Source of the DNA: Lentzea cavernae
GTDB lineage: Bacteria; Actinomycetota; Actinomycetes; Mycobacteriales; Pseudonocardiaceae
Length of the DNA stretch: 64,000 bases
Assembly: GCF_014653695.1 (NCBI RefSeq)
Contig: NZ_BNAR01000008.1
Span: forward strand, 186,001-250,000
Direction of reading: 5' to 3'
The position numbers were made by a program, and so were the translations under genes. Below, one piece after another: positions 17,510 to 26,314 of this stretch. The notes under the pieces are model-generated. The model had not been told where the DNA came from, searched no databases, and saw nothing but the letters and a program-made list of their open reading frames with translations. How positions within the stretch are numbered: the stretch's first letter is position 1; every line of letters starts with the position of its first letter.

Positions 17510-18288
17510 CGTACGCACTGACCGACTCGGCGACGATGGTGCGCCGCAACCTCAAGCGGATGATCCGCTACCCGTCGCTGACGTTCCAGCTCCTGATCAT
17601 GCCGGTCGTCTTCCTGCTGCTGTTCGTCTACGTCTTCGGCGGCACCCTGGGCGCAGGGCTCGGAGGGCCGTCCGGCGGCAGAGCCGAGTACCTCAACTAC
17701 GTGACACCGACGATCATCCTGATGTCGATCACCGCCGCGGTGCAGGGCACGAGCATCTCCATCGCGATGGACATGACCGAGGGCATCGTCGACCGCTTCC
17801 GCACCATGGCGATCGCACGGGTGTCCGTCCTGACAGGACACGTCGTCGGCAGCCTCGTCCAGACGGTTCTCGCCATGTCGGTCGTCTTCGGTGTCGCCGT
17901 CGCGATCGGCTTCCGGCCGCAGGCGAGCGCACTCGACTGGCTCGCGCTGGCCGGCCTGCTGATCGCCATGTCGTTCGCGATGATCTGGCTGTCCGCCGCG
18001 CTCGGTCTCGCGAGCAAGTCCGTCGAGTCGTCGAGCAACGTCGGCCTGCCGCTGATCCTGCTCCCGTTCTTCGGCAACGGTTTCGTGCCGACCGACTCGA
18101 TGCCGACGGTGTTGCGCTGGTTCGCCGAGTACCAGCCGTTCACCCCGTTCATCGACGCCCTGCGTGGTTTGCTGATGGGCACGCCGATCGGCAACAGCGG
18201 CTACATCGCCTTCGCCTGGTGCGCCGTCATCGGGTTCGGCGGCTACTTCTGGTCCAAGAAGCTCTTCAATCGCGAATCCACCCGCTGA
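17506..18288 (+). CDS. ABC-2 type permease, DrrB family
   Basis: The 260-residue integral membrane protein has six hydrophobic segments and the ABC-2 signature region (MDMTEGIVDRFRTMAIARVSVLTGHV). It is the membrane partner of the DrrA-type ATPase just upstream, with ATGA overlap. DrrAB systems export antibiotics or glycolipids. The P450 gene 15 nt downstream suggests that the exporter may handle a product or substrate of that oxidation; this is inference from context only. Confidence 0.92.
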   Translation: MTYALTDSATMVRRNLKRMIRYPSLTFQLLIMPVVFLLLFVYVFGGTLGAGLGGPSGGRAEYLNYVTPTIILMSITAAVQGTSISIAMDMTEGIVDRFRTMAIARVSVLTGHVVGSLVQTVLAMSVVFGVAVAIGFRPQASALDWLALAGLLIAMSFAMIWLSAALGLASKSVESSSNVGLPLILLPFFGNGFVPTDSMPTVLRWFAEYQPFTPFIDALRGLLMGTPIGNSGYIAFAWCAVIGFGGYFWSKKLFNRESTR

Positions 18289-18303
18289 AGGAGAAGTTGA
18301 ATC

Positions 18304-19500
18304 ATGTTGCACGGCTTACCCATGGACCGCGACGTCACCCCGTTCGTCCCGCCCAGCCAGATCACGGCAGTGCGCGAGACCCGCCCGGTCAGCCCGATGC
18401 TCTTCCCCGACGGCCACGAGGGATGGCTGGTCACCGGGTACGAGGCGGTCCGGCAGGCGCTGGCGGACACCAGGTTCAGCAGCCGGCAGGACCTCGGCAT
18501 CATCCACGTGCCGTTCCCGACGCCGGGCATGCCCGAGATGACCGAGCCGGTCCCGCAGACCCCCGGCCTGTTCATCAGCATGGACCCGCCGGACCACACC
18601 CGGTTGCGCCGCAAGCTCACCGGGGCGTTCACGGTCAAGCGGATGAAGGCCCTCGAAGAGGGCATCGTCGAGATCACCGAACGGCGGCTGGACGAGCTGG
18701 CGAAGCTCACCCCGCCGGTCGACCTCGTCCAGGAGTTCGCGCTTCCGGTGCCGTCACTGGTGATCTGCGAGATCCTCGGCGTGCCGTACGCCGACCGGGA
18801 CACGTTCCAGCACAACTCCTCCAAGTTCATGGAACGGCAGGTGAACCTCGAGGACAAGATGGCCGCTTACATGGCGATCAACAATTACCTGGTCGAGCTG
18901 GTCACGAGCAAGCGCGCCGAACCGGGTGACGACCTGCTGTCCGACCTCGCCCGCGACGAGGACCTCAGCATCGAGGAACTCGTCGGAATGGCGTTCCTGC
19001 TGCTGCTCGCGGGCCACGAGACGACCGCGAACATGCTGGCGCTGGGCACCTTCGCGTTGCTGGAGCACCCGGACCAGCTGGCCGCACTGCGGTCCGACCC
19101 GTCGTTGATCCCCGACGCCGTCGAGGAACTGCTGCGCTACCTGGCCGTCGGCGACATCTTCTTCCGTTACGCGGCAGAGGACATCGAGTTCTTCGGCGAG
19201 ACCATCCGCGAGGGTTCGATGGTCGTGTTGTCGCTGCTGGCGGGAAACCACGACCCGGAGCGTTACGAGCACGCCGACTCGCTCGACGTGCACCGCAACG
19301 CCCGTGGCCACCTGGCGTTCGGGCACGGCGTGCACCAGTGCCTCGGTCAGCAGCTGGCCCGCATCGAGATGCGCGCCGGGTTCGAGGGACTGCTGCGCCG
19401 CTTCCCCGCGCTGGAACTCGCCGTCCCGGCACGGGAAGTGAAGCTCAGGACCGACATGAACATCTACGGCGTGCACGCCCTGCCCGTCACCTGGGCGTAG
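18304..19500 (+). CDS. Cytochrome P450 monooxygenase
   Basis: The 398-residue soluble P450 has the I-helix oxygen-binding motif AGHETT, the K-helix ExxR in EELLRYL, and the heme loop FGHGVHQCLGQQLAR with the axial Cys346. Length and motifs fit the bacterial class I CYP105/107-like group, which hydroxylates macrolides, drugs and other secondary metabolites with ferredoxin as electron donor. No ferredoxin gene is adjacent. GAAGGAGAAG precedes the ATG at 18304. It ends the operon starting at 15131. Confidence 0.95.
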   Translation: MLHGLPMDRDVTPFVPPSQITAVRETRPVSPMLFPDGHEGWLVTGYEAVRQALADTRFSSRQDLGIIHVPFPTPGMPEMTEPVPQTPGLFISMDPPDHTRLRRKLTGAFTVKRMKALEEGIVEITERRLDELAKLTPPVDLVQEFALPVPSLVICEILGVPYADRDTFQHNSSKFMERQVNLEDKMAAYMAINNYLVELVTSKRAEPGDDLLSDLARDEDLSIEELVGMAFLLLLAGHETTANMLALGTFALLEHPDQLAALRSDPSLIPDAVEELLRYLAVGDIFFRYAAEDIEFFGETIREGSMVVLSLLAGNHDPERYEHADSLDVHRNARGHLAFGHGVHQCLGQQLARIEMRAGFEGLLRRFPALELAVPAREVKLRTDMNIYGVHALPVTWA

Positions 19501-19503
19501 TCG

Positions 19504-20205
19504 TCAGACGGTGAAACCACCGTCGACGTTGATGCTGGCGCCGGTGACGTACGCACCGGCCTCTCCAGCCAGAGCCGCGACCAGCTCGGCGATCTCCGCC
19601 GGCTTTCCGTAGCGCCCCAGCGCGGTCAGTCCGCGAATCGTGTCCGACATCGGCCCGTCGGCCGGGTTCATGTCGGTGTCCGTCGGCCCCGGGTTCACCA
19701 CGTTCGCCGTGATGCCCAACGGACCCAGCTCGCGCGCAAGTCCTTTCGTCATCCCGATCAGCGCCGTCTTGCTCGCCGAGTACAACGCGAAGCCCGGAAA
19801 CGGCGCGTACACGGCGACATTGCTGCCGATGCTGATGATCCGGCCACCGTCGTGCATGTGCCGTGCGGCCGCTCGGGCCGCGAGGAACGGTGCCCGCACG
19901 TTCACGGCCATCGTGTGGTCGAACTCCTCACGGCCGAGTTCCTCCAGGGGACCGACCCGGAAGACCCCGGCGTTGTTCACCAGCACGTCGAGCCGTCCGA
20001 AGTGGACCGCGGTCTCCTCGACCGCGGCCACCACGGCGTCCGGGTCGGCGCTGTCCGCCCGGATGGCGAAACCGTTGTCCGGCTTGGTGTTCTGATAGGT
20101 GACGGCGACGCGGGCGCCGAGAGCGGTGAGCTTCTCGGCGACCGCGGCCCCGATGCCGCGGCTCCCGCCGGTGACGAGAGCCGCTTTCCCTGCAAGTGAT
20201 CCCAT
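19504..20205 (-). CDS. Short-chain dehydrogenase/reductase (classical SDR)
   Basis: The 233-residue NAD(P)-dependent oxidoreductase has the TGGSRGIG cofactor loop, DVLVNNAGV, the catalytic YSASK (Tyr and Lys) preceded by IGSN carrying the Ser, and the C-terminal VTGASINVDGGFTV. The sequence resembles the FabG/3-oxoacyl reductase-like group, but substrates vary widely. It converges on the P450 operon with a 3-nt gap and is probably transcribed alone. Confidence 0.93.
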   Translation of the reverse strand: MGSLAGKAALVTGGSRGIGAAVAEKLTALGARVAVTYQNTKPDNGFAIRADSADPDAVVAAVEETAVHFGRLDVLVNNAGVFRVGPLEELGREEFDHTMAVNVRAPFLAARAAARHMHDGGRIISIGSNVAVYAPFPGFALYSASKTALIGMTKGLARELGPLGITANVVNPGPTDTDMNPADGPMSDTIRGLTALGRYGKPAEIAELVAALAGEAGAYVTGASINVDGGFTV

Positions 20206-20256
20206 GTGGATCAGCCTGGTCGAACCACCGCCGATGTTCTGGCGGGAATCGGACCG

Positions 20257-21829
20257 TCAGTTGGCGCCTCGGGTGTACGCCCAGGCGGTGCGGTTGAGGG
20301 AGTCCTCGATCCCGGTGAAACCCTCACCGGGGTTGAGGACGTCCTCGTGGAAGTCGACGTCGACGTCGTCCGCGGTGCCGCCGATGGCGTCCGGGCCCAC
20401 GCCGAACATGCCCTTCGGGTTGCCGCCCTGGTCCATGATGGCGTCGAGGGCGTTGAACTGGTCCTGGTGCCAGCTGCCGGACATGTGCCCCGCCTCGTGC
20501 GCGGTGATGTTGCCGATCGCCCTGCCGATGAACGCGATCTTGTCGCTGGCCGGCGTGATGTAGCGGTTCAGCGACGTGCCCGTCTGGGCGGAGGGGGCGC
20601 TGAGGATGTCGAGCAGCACCAGCGAGGTCTCCTCCTTGCCGAAGTTGCCCGCGTCGATCGACTGCGCGATGCCGACGGTCTGGATGCCGGACTCGGCGAT
20701 CGAGCCACCGACCACCACGCGGCTGACGTTCGGCTTGCCCCACGGGTCGGCGTGATCACGGCTGTTCAGGACCTTCACGGCGAACCGCTTGTTGGTGCCC
20801 TTCGCGGCCAGGTCCTTCTCGACGTTCTCGCGCACGGTCGCGACCACACCGTCGATGACCGCGTTCTCGTCGGCCGCGGTGAGACCCCAGCCGGGCAGGA
20901 ACTTCTTCAACGGCGAGAGGTCGCGGTTGCCACCGGAGGGGTCGTAGATCCGGGTGTTGACCCGTGCCCCGTCGAAGTCGAGGAAGATCGTCAGGACGTC
21001 CGGCCGCGGGTTGAGCTCCGAGCCGGGGCGGTAGGCCTCGACCGTCACGTCGTAACGACCGTCGCCGTTCTCGACGCCGACGGTGTAGCGGCCGTCCTTC
21101 GGCGCCACGAAGTCCGCGACGGCGTTGCCACCGGCGGGCATCGGGGAGTTCTCCGCGTACAGGAAGCTGAAGTCCTGCGACGAACCGAAGACCTCACGAC
21201 CGGCGGGGTCGTGGATCACGACCCTGGTCGCCCTGCCCGCCGCCGAAGCGCCGAGCACGTCACCCGCCTTCAGGTCGACGGAGAAGTGGTCGGAGTCCGT
21301 TGCCCCGCCGGTCGCGATCGTCAGGTCGTACGCGCCTTCGGTGAGCACCCGCTTGCCGGTGCCGGGCGTCAGCGGGTCGGCCGGGATCCCGCCCGGTCCG
21401 GCCGCGGCGACCATCACGTACACGTCCTGCCCCGCCCCGACGGAGATCTGGAGCCGGCTGTCGGTCGTGCCCTTGAGGTTGTCGTGCTCGGCCAGCAGGT
21501 TCCCGTTCACGTCGAACGCGGCGAGCAGCGTGTCGAGGCCGCCGGTCGGGGTGTCCGTCTCGACCGTGACGACCTTTGGCGCCCTGCCCGGTCTCCTTCT
21601 CCGCGTAGGTCAACGGCTGGCCCGCGCTCTTCGCAGCCACGCGTGACTGCTTGCGGGCCTCCCGGCCCCGGTGCACCGCGGCCCAGTCGACCTGCGCTTC
21701 CGCAGGAAGGAAGGCGAGCATCGGATCGGGCTGGATCAGTGCCGCGGCGGGCTCGGCCGCGGACTGCCCGCCAGCGACCAGAGCCAGTGCCACACCGGCC
21801 GTGAGCACGCCAAATAGCCTTTTTCGCAT
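20257..21829 (-). pseudogene. Secreted metzincin-like zinc protease, broken by a frameshift
   Basis: The N-terminal frame (from 21829) has a signal peptide, MRKRLFGVLTAGVALALVAG, and a proregion-like segment to about YAEKETGQ. The rest lies in a different frame from about 21585 onward: two PPC-like beta-sandwich regions, then a catalytic domain with HEAGHMSGSWH (20467-20499), a complete HExxHxxGxxH zinc site, and a possible Met-turn LDAIMDQGG. Joining the frames needs one base fewer in the CAGGGCGCC stretch (about 21580-21588, minus strand), giving an intact protein of about 520 residues. The frameshift is either real inactivation or a sequence error; both halves otherwise look undamaged. Confidence 0.8.
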
Positions 21830-21880
21830 GTGAACTCCCCAGTTCGGTCTCCCGAACCGAGGAAATCAGCGCGGCGGGGG

Positions 21881-22885
21881 TCAGGCGAGCGTTTTGGCGG
21901 ACCTCTGTCCGTTTTCGGACATCGAGGTCGCGACCTCGTGCAGGTGCTCCAGCACGTAGCCGTACGAGCGGAACAGGCCACACTGCGCGTAGGAGATCCC
22001 GCGCTGATTGCAGAAGTTCCGGACGATGGACTGCGCGTGCTTCAGGTTCGGCCGCGGCATGCTCGGGAACAGGTGGTGCTCGATCTGGTAGTTGAGCCCG
22101 CCGAGCAGGATGTCGGTGAACCAGCTGCCCCGGATGTTGCGCGAGGTGAGCACCTGCTTGCGCAGGAAGTCGAGCGAGTGACCGGCGGAGAGCACCGGCA
22201 TGCCCTTGTGGTTGGGGGCGAAGGAACATCCCATGTAGAAGCCCCACAAAGCCTGGTGCACCAGGATGAACGCGACGGCGTACACGGGGGAGAGCACCCA
22301 GAACACGACCCCGAGGTACACCACGACGTTCGCGATCATCACGTACCGCTCGCGGCCGGAGTAGCGGATCGAGTGCCAGTGCAACGCGAAACCTTCGAGC
22401 AGCAGCAACGGGAAGAACAAGAACGCCTGGTGCGAGGCGATCCACCGCAGCGGACCACGCTTGGCGAGACCTTGACGCTGGGTGAACGCCAGCACCGAGA
22501 TGTCGACGTCCGGGTCCTCGTCCTCGTGGTTCGGGTTGGCGTGGTGGCGGTTGTGCTTGCCGTTCCACCAGCCGTAGCTGACGCCGACCAGGCCGCTGTG
22601 GAAGTAGCCGGTGATCTCGTTCCACCTCTTCGAGGCGAAGATCTGCTTGTGCCCGGCGTCGTGCCCGATGAACGCGAGCTGCGTGCTCATCGCCGCCAGC
22701 ACGACCGCCACGGCGAGCTGCCACCACGAGTCGCCCAGCAGCGCGAACGCCACCCAGGCCGCCGCGTACACCGCGAGGTTCACGCCGATCCGGGTGAAGT
22801 AGTAGCCGCGCCGCCGGGCAAGCAGGCCAGCCTGCTTGATCTCGGCGGCCAACTGGGCGAAGTCGCTCGCCTGCCGTGTTGCCAT
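21881..22885 (-). CDS. Membrane fatty-acid desaturase (acyl-lipid type)
   Basis: The 334-residue di-iron membrane enzyme has three histidine boxes: HDAGH, HNRHH and QIEHH. Hydrophobic pairs (VNLAVYAAAWVAFALLG, FLFFPLLLLEGFAL and VYLGVVFWVLSPVYAVAF) surround them. The Gln in the third box groups it with acyl-lipid front-end/DesA3-like desaturases rather than soluble acyl-ACP types. It introduces a cis double bond into membrane acyl chains, using a ferredoxin-type electron donor encoded elsewhere. The ATG at 22885 has no clear ribosome-binding site; the frame is open upstream, so the N-terminus is less certain. Confidence 0.9.
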   Translation of the reverse strand: MATRQASDFAQLAAEIKQAGLLARRRGYYFTRIGVNLAVYAAAWVAFALLGDSWWQLAVAVVLAAMSTQLAFIGHDAGHKQIFASKRWNEITGYFHSGLVGVSYGWWNGKHNRHHANPNHEDEDPDVDISVLAFTQRQGLAKRGPLRWIASHQAFLFFPLLLLEGFALHWHSIRYSGRERYVMIANVVVYLGVVFWVLSPVYAVAFILVHQALWGFYMGCSFAPNHKGMPVLSAGHSLDFLRKQVLTSRNIRGSWFTDILLGGLNYQIEHHLFPSMPRPNLKHAQSIVRNFCNQRGISYAQCGLFRSYGYVLEHLHEVATSMSENGQRSAKTLA

Positions 22886-23101
22886 TTGCGCAGAATGCCT
22901 GATCGCGGCGACGAAGTCATGCACGGCCCATGAAGTCGTTACCAACCACAACCGACCACGCGGGTCGCACCAGCGCCGACACGATGGAGTGATCATGATC
23001 ATCATCCTCGGCGAGCCGCTGGTCCGCGCCCTGCCCGTTGCTGTCCAGTGCTGCCGCAAGGGGTCCGATGCGGGCTCGATCGGCAGAGAGGACCAGAAGG
23101 C

Positions 23102-24250
23102 GTGGTCGACCACACCACCGTGCTCATCGCGGGCGCGGGGCCGGCGGGACTTGTCTTAGGAAACCTGTTGCGGGCGGAGGGCATTGCCACCCTCGTCGTC
23201 GAACGGGCGAGCCGCGAGCAGGTGCAGACGAGGGCGAGGGCGGGGTTCCTCGGCCCGGGCAGCGCCAGGGTGCTGACCCGGCACGGCCTCGGCGCCGGGA
23301 TGCTCCACAAAGGACGACCGCACGGCGTGTGCGCCTTCCGGGGCGCGGACGGCGAGTTCGAACTGGACTACTCCCGGCTCGGGCGGGGCGAGGTGCACAC
23401 GGTCTACCCGCAGCAGGACCTCGTCACGGACCTGGTCGCGCAGTACCTCGACCGCGGCGGCGAGATCCGCTTCGGCGCCACCGCCACCGGCGTCGATTCC
23501 GGTACGGCGACGATCCGTTACCGCGACGAGCAGGGCGAGAACGTCGTCTCCGGCCGGTTCCTGGCCGGATGTGACGGCGGCAACGGGATCACGCGCCAGG
23601 CCGTCGCGGCGCACCGCCTCACCCAGGACCACGGCGTCAGCTGGCTCGCCGTGCTGGCCGAGGCGCCGCAGAGCATGGCGGCGGTCACCTACGCGATCCA
23701 CGACGACGGCTTCGCGGGCCACATGGCGCGCAGCCCCGAGGTGACGCGGTACTACCTCCAGGTCCCTCCCGGCGACGACCCCGGGGCCTGGACGGACGAG
23801 CGGATCTGGGCGGCACTGGACACCCGGATGCGCACCGACGAGTTCGGGCAGCTCAAGCAGGGCCCGATCATCGAACGGCGGATCGTGCGGCTGCGCTCCG
23901 AGGTCGCCGACCCGATCCAGCACGACAGGCTGTTCCTCGTCGGCGACGCCGCGAGCCTGATCAGCCCGTCCGCCGCCAAGGGCGCCAACCTGGCGATCAT
24001 GGAGGCCGAGGTGCTGGCCTCCGCCCTGATCTCCGCCCTGCGCCACGACGACGAACGGCCGCTGGCCGCGTACTCGCGCACCTGCCTGCCCCGCGTCTGG
24101 CGGGCGCAGGAGTTCTCGCGCTGGATGATCGACCTCCTGCACCCGCACGAGGACGCCTTCCACCGCGCTCTGCGCCGCGCCCGGCTGGACAGCCTGCGCG
24201 ACTGCCGTGCCCACCAGGACTTCTTCGCCGAGCACTACGTCGGCATCTGA
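23102..24250 (+). CDS. FAD-dependent aromatic hydroxylase of the p-hydroxybenzoate hydroxylase (PobA) family
   Basis: The 382-residue flavoprotein monooxygenase shows the FAD motif IAGAGPAGLVLG, the GCDGGNGITRQ loop, and GDAASLISPSAAKGANLAIMEAEVLA. Against the P. aeruginosa PobA sequence as I remember it, Tyr201, Arg214, Tyr222 and Tyr385 have matching residues (VTYAIH, MARS, RYYLQVP, EHYVGI), but Ser212, which helps bind the carboxylate, aligns with Met. It probably hydroxylates a 4-hydroxybenzoate-like ring ortho to the OH, perhaps with altered substrate. The GTG at 23102 follows GAGAGGA. An O-methyltransferase gene follows after 18 nt, suggesting a hydroxylate-then-methylate pair rather than catabolism. 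Confidence 0.88.
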   Translation: MVDHTTVLIAGAGPAGLVLGNLLRAEGIATLVVERASREQVQTRARAGFLGPGSARVLTRHGLGAGMLHKGRPHGVCAFRGADGEFELDYSRLGRGEVHTVYPQQDLVTDLVAQYLDRGGEIRFGATATGVDSGTATIRYRDEQGENVVSGRFLAGCDGGNGITRQAVAAHRLTQDHGVSWLAVLAEAPQSMAAVTYAIHDDGFAGHMARSPEVTRYYLQVPPGDDPGAWTDERIWAALDTRMRTDEFGQLKQGPIIERRIVRLRSEVADPIQHDRLFLVGDAASLISPSAAKGANLAIMEAEVLASALISALRHDDERPLAAYSRTCLPRVWRAQEFSRWMIDLLHPHEDAFHRALRRARLDSLRDCRAHQDFFAEHYVGI

Positions 24251-24268
24251 GCGACCAGGAACCCCACC

Positions 24269-25927
24269 ATGATCTCGACAGCCACCCCCGTCATCACCGC
24301 GGCCGACCTCGACCGCCTGACCGCCGCGATCGCCCTCCTCGGCGCGCACGACACGCGTTCGGCGCTCGCCGCCGCCCTGCCGTCGCTGCCCGCCGACCAG
24401 CGCGACGCCGTGGCGCGGCACGCCGCCCTGGACCACGCCGCGTTGCTCATCTTCCCGGAAACCCTTGCGGGACTTGCGGACGAGCTCGCGCACCACGGCA
24501 TCGACGTCGGCACGATGACCCCGAGCGTCATCGTCCGCGAACGGCTGAGCTCCCGGTACTCGGTGCCGGTCGCGGACCTGAAGGTCGGCATCCTGCGCGC
24601 GCCCGTCTCCGACCGCAACGGCTGGCCGTGCGAGCTGGAGATCTTCGTGATGGTGACGCCGCCGGAGCTCGCGCACATCGCCGAGGACGAACGACGCCAC
24701 CAGCGCGAGAACCACGTCGCCCTGGCCGTCCGCAGGCCGGATCCCGTGCTGTTGCGCGGGTTGCGCACGATGATCGCCGGTGTCATGCGCCCGGACGGCG
24801 GTGGTTACAACGGCTACGAGAACAACTCGGTGCTCTACTTCCGCGACGCGCGCTGCGCCGACCCCGCGTTCCGCCGCCTGGAACTGATCGCCACGGGCAG
24901 GTTCCCGCAGGTGCAGGCCACCCACCAGCGCGAGTCGTGCGCCGGCACCGAGCTGCTGCGCCTGCTGACCGGGGCGTGGGCGACGCAGGCCATCGCGACC
25001 GCGGCCGAGCTCCGCCTGCTCGACCACCTCGTGACCACCCCGGACCTGGCGGGCCTCGCCGCGGCCACCGGCACCGAACCCCACAGCCTCGCCAGGCTGC
25101 TGCGCTACCTCGGCTCGCTCGGCCTCGTGCACCTGTCCGGTGACGAGCACGGCCTCACCGACCTCGGCGAGCTGCTGCGGTCGGACCTGACGGGCTCGAT
25201 GCGGCCGCTCGCGCTGATGTACGGCGGCCCGTTCTACCGGTCGTTCGCCGAGCTCACCGAGGCCGTGCGCAGCGGTGAGGAGTCGTACGCGAAGGCCTTC
25301 GGTGCCCACCACTTCGCCCACATGGCGACGGATCCGGCCTTGTCGGAGCTGTTCCACGGGTCCATGGCCGCGAGCAACGCCATGTTCACCGGCGTCACCA
25401 AGGTCGTCGACTTCTCCACCGCCCGCACGGTCGTCGACGTGGCCGGCGGCAACGGCGAGCTGCTGGCGCGCGTGCTGCACGCCAACCCGGCGCTGCGGGG
25501 CGTTCTGCTCGACCTCCCGAACGCCCTGGCCGCCGCGCAGCCGCGCCTCGCCGGCCTCGCGGACCGCGTCGCCCTCGTTCCCGGCGACTTCACTCGCGCC
25601 GTCCCCGAGACCGGCGACGTCTACCTGCTGTCCCGTGTGCTGCACGACTGGGACGACGAGCAGTGCCGCACCATCCTGGCCACGTGCGCGCGGAACATGC
25701 CCGCACACGCCGAACTGCTGGTGATCGAGCGGCTGCTGCCCGAGGCCGGTGACGCCGACTCGCTCGCGATTCCGTGGGACATCCACATGCTGTGCAACAC
25801 CGGAGGTCGCGAGCGCACCGAGTCGCACTACCGCGCGTTGCTCGCGGAGGCGGGCTTCGAGCTGGTCGAGACGCACGCGCTCCCGTTGGACGCGCACGTG
25901 ATGCGTGCCCGGCTGATCACCAGCTGA
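24269..25927 (+). CDS. Two-domain protein: uncharacterised N-terminal domain fused to an O-methyltransferase
   Basis: The C-terminal part (about residues 225-552) is a plant/polyketide-type O-methyltransferase: a dimerisation winged helix (AAATGTEPHSLARLLRYLGSLGLV), SAM motif VVDVAGGNGELLARVL, and the catalytic His in LSRVLHDWDDEQC with the supporting RHxDxW-like helix. The N-terminal about 210 residues form a separate alpha/beta domain I do not recognise (VSDRNGWPCELEIFVMVTP, MRPDGGGYNGYENNSVLYF). Ordinary enzymes of this family are about 340 residues, so this is a true extension and not a start error. It is probably co-transcribed with the PobA-like hydroxylase, and likely methylates the hydroxylated aromatic acid. 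The substrate is unproven. Confidence 0.85.
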   Translation: MISTATPVITAADLDRLTAAIALLGAHDTRSALAAALPSLPADQRDAVARHAALDHAALLIFPETLAGLADELAHHGIDVGTMTPSVIVRERLSSRYSVPVADLKVGILRAPVSDRNGWPCELEIFVMVTPPELAHIAEDERRHQRENHVALAVRRPDPVLLRGLRTMIAGVMRPDGGGYNGYENNSVLYFRDARCADPAFRRLELIATGRFPQVQATHQRESCAGTELLRLLTGAWATQAIATAAELRLLDHLVTTPDLAGLAAATGTEPHSLARLLRYLGSLGLVHLSGDEHGLTDLGELLRSDLTGSMRPLALMYGGPFYRSFAELTEAVRSGEESYAKAFGAHHFAHMATDPALSELFHGSMAASNAMFTGVTKVVDFSTARTVVDVAGGNGELLARVLHANPALRGVLLDLPNALAAAQPRLAGLADRVALVPGDFTRAVPETGDVYLLSRVLHDWDDEQCRTILATCARNMPAHAELLVIERLLPEAGDADSLAIPWDIHMLCNTGGRERTESHYRALLAEAGFELVETHALPLDAHVMRARLITS

Positions 25928-26267
25928 CCAGGCAGAAGGGGTGGCCGGCGGGATCCGCGTAGACGTGGAACCGCTCGCCACCCCCGGCGAGCCGGCGCGC
26001 GCCGAGGGCCAGCACCTCCTCACCCGCCGCCGCCAGATCGTCCACGCGCACGTCGAAGTGCATGTGCGCGGACTCGTCCGGCCACTTCGGCGGCACCCAG
26101 CCCTCGACCCGCGCGAACGCCACACCGGGCCGGTCCGGGGCGTCACCGATGACGACGAACCCGTCGTCGTCCTGCACCCGGACCATCCCGAGCAGCTCCT
26201 CGTAGAACTCCGCCAGCGCCCGCGGCTGCGGGCAGTCGATCACCAGGCCGTGCCATCGTCCGATCAT
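25917..26267 (-). CDS. VOC/glyoxalase-superfamily protein
   Basis: The 116-residue protein has the vicinal-oxygen-chelate pattern: GLVIDCPQPRALAEFYEELLGM at the start and HMHFDVRVDDLAAAGEEVLALGAR...DPAGHPFCLV at the end. Many single-domain actinobacterial members are dioxygenase-like or drug-binding proteins with unknown ligands. It converges on the methyltransferase gene with an 11-nt overlap. A metal-binding His and Glu cannot be assigned with certainty. Confidence 0.88.
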   Translation of the reverse strand: MIGRWHGLVIDCPQPRALAEFYEELLGMVRVQDDDGFVVIGDAPDRPGVAFARVEGWVPPKWPDESAHMHFDVRVDDLAAAGEEVLALGARRLAGGGERFHVYADPAGHPFCLVSW

Positions 26268-26314
26268 GCGCGGGATGGTGTCCCGCGTTCAGGACAACCA
26301 CCGCCCTGGTTCGA

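Noticed and set aside
21575..21595. Programmed ribosomal frameshift in the metzincin gene
   Set aside because: Joining the halves needs a +1 shift, which is rare in bacteria, and no stop codon, stimulator or slippery arrangement typical of known sites is present. Mutation or sequence error is simpler.
23156..26146. A 996-codon open frame on the minus strand
   Set aside because: It is antisense to the PobA-like hydroxylase and methyltransferase genes. Its residues are dominated by Arg, Gly, His, Gln and Val without any domain, as expected for a shadow frame in GC-rich DNA.
15131..26267. A secondary-metabolite gene cluster
   Set aside because: There are P450, exporter, SDR, hydroxylase and methyltransferase genes, but no core synthase, and the genes fall into separate transcription units on both strands.
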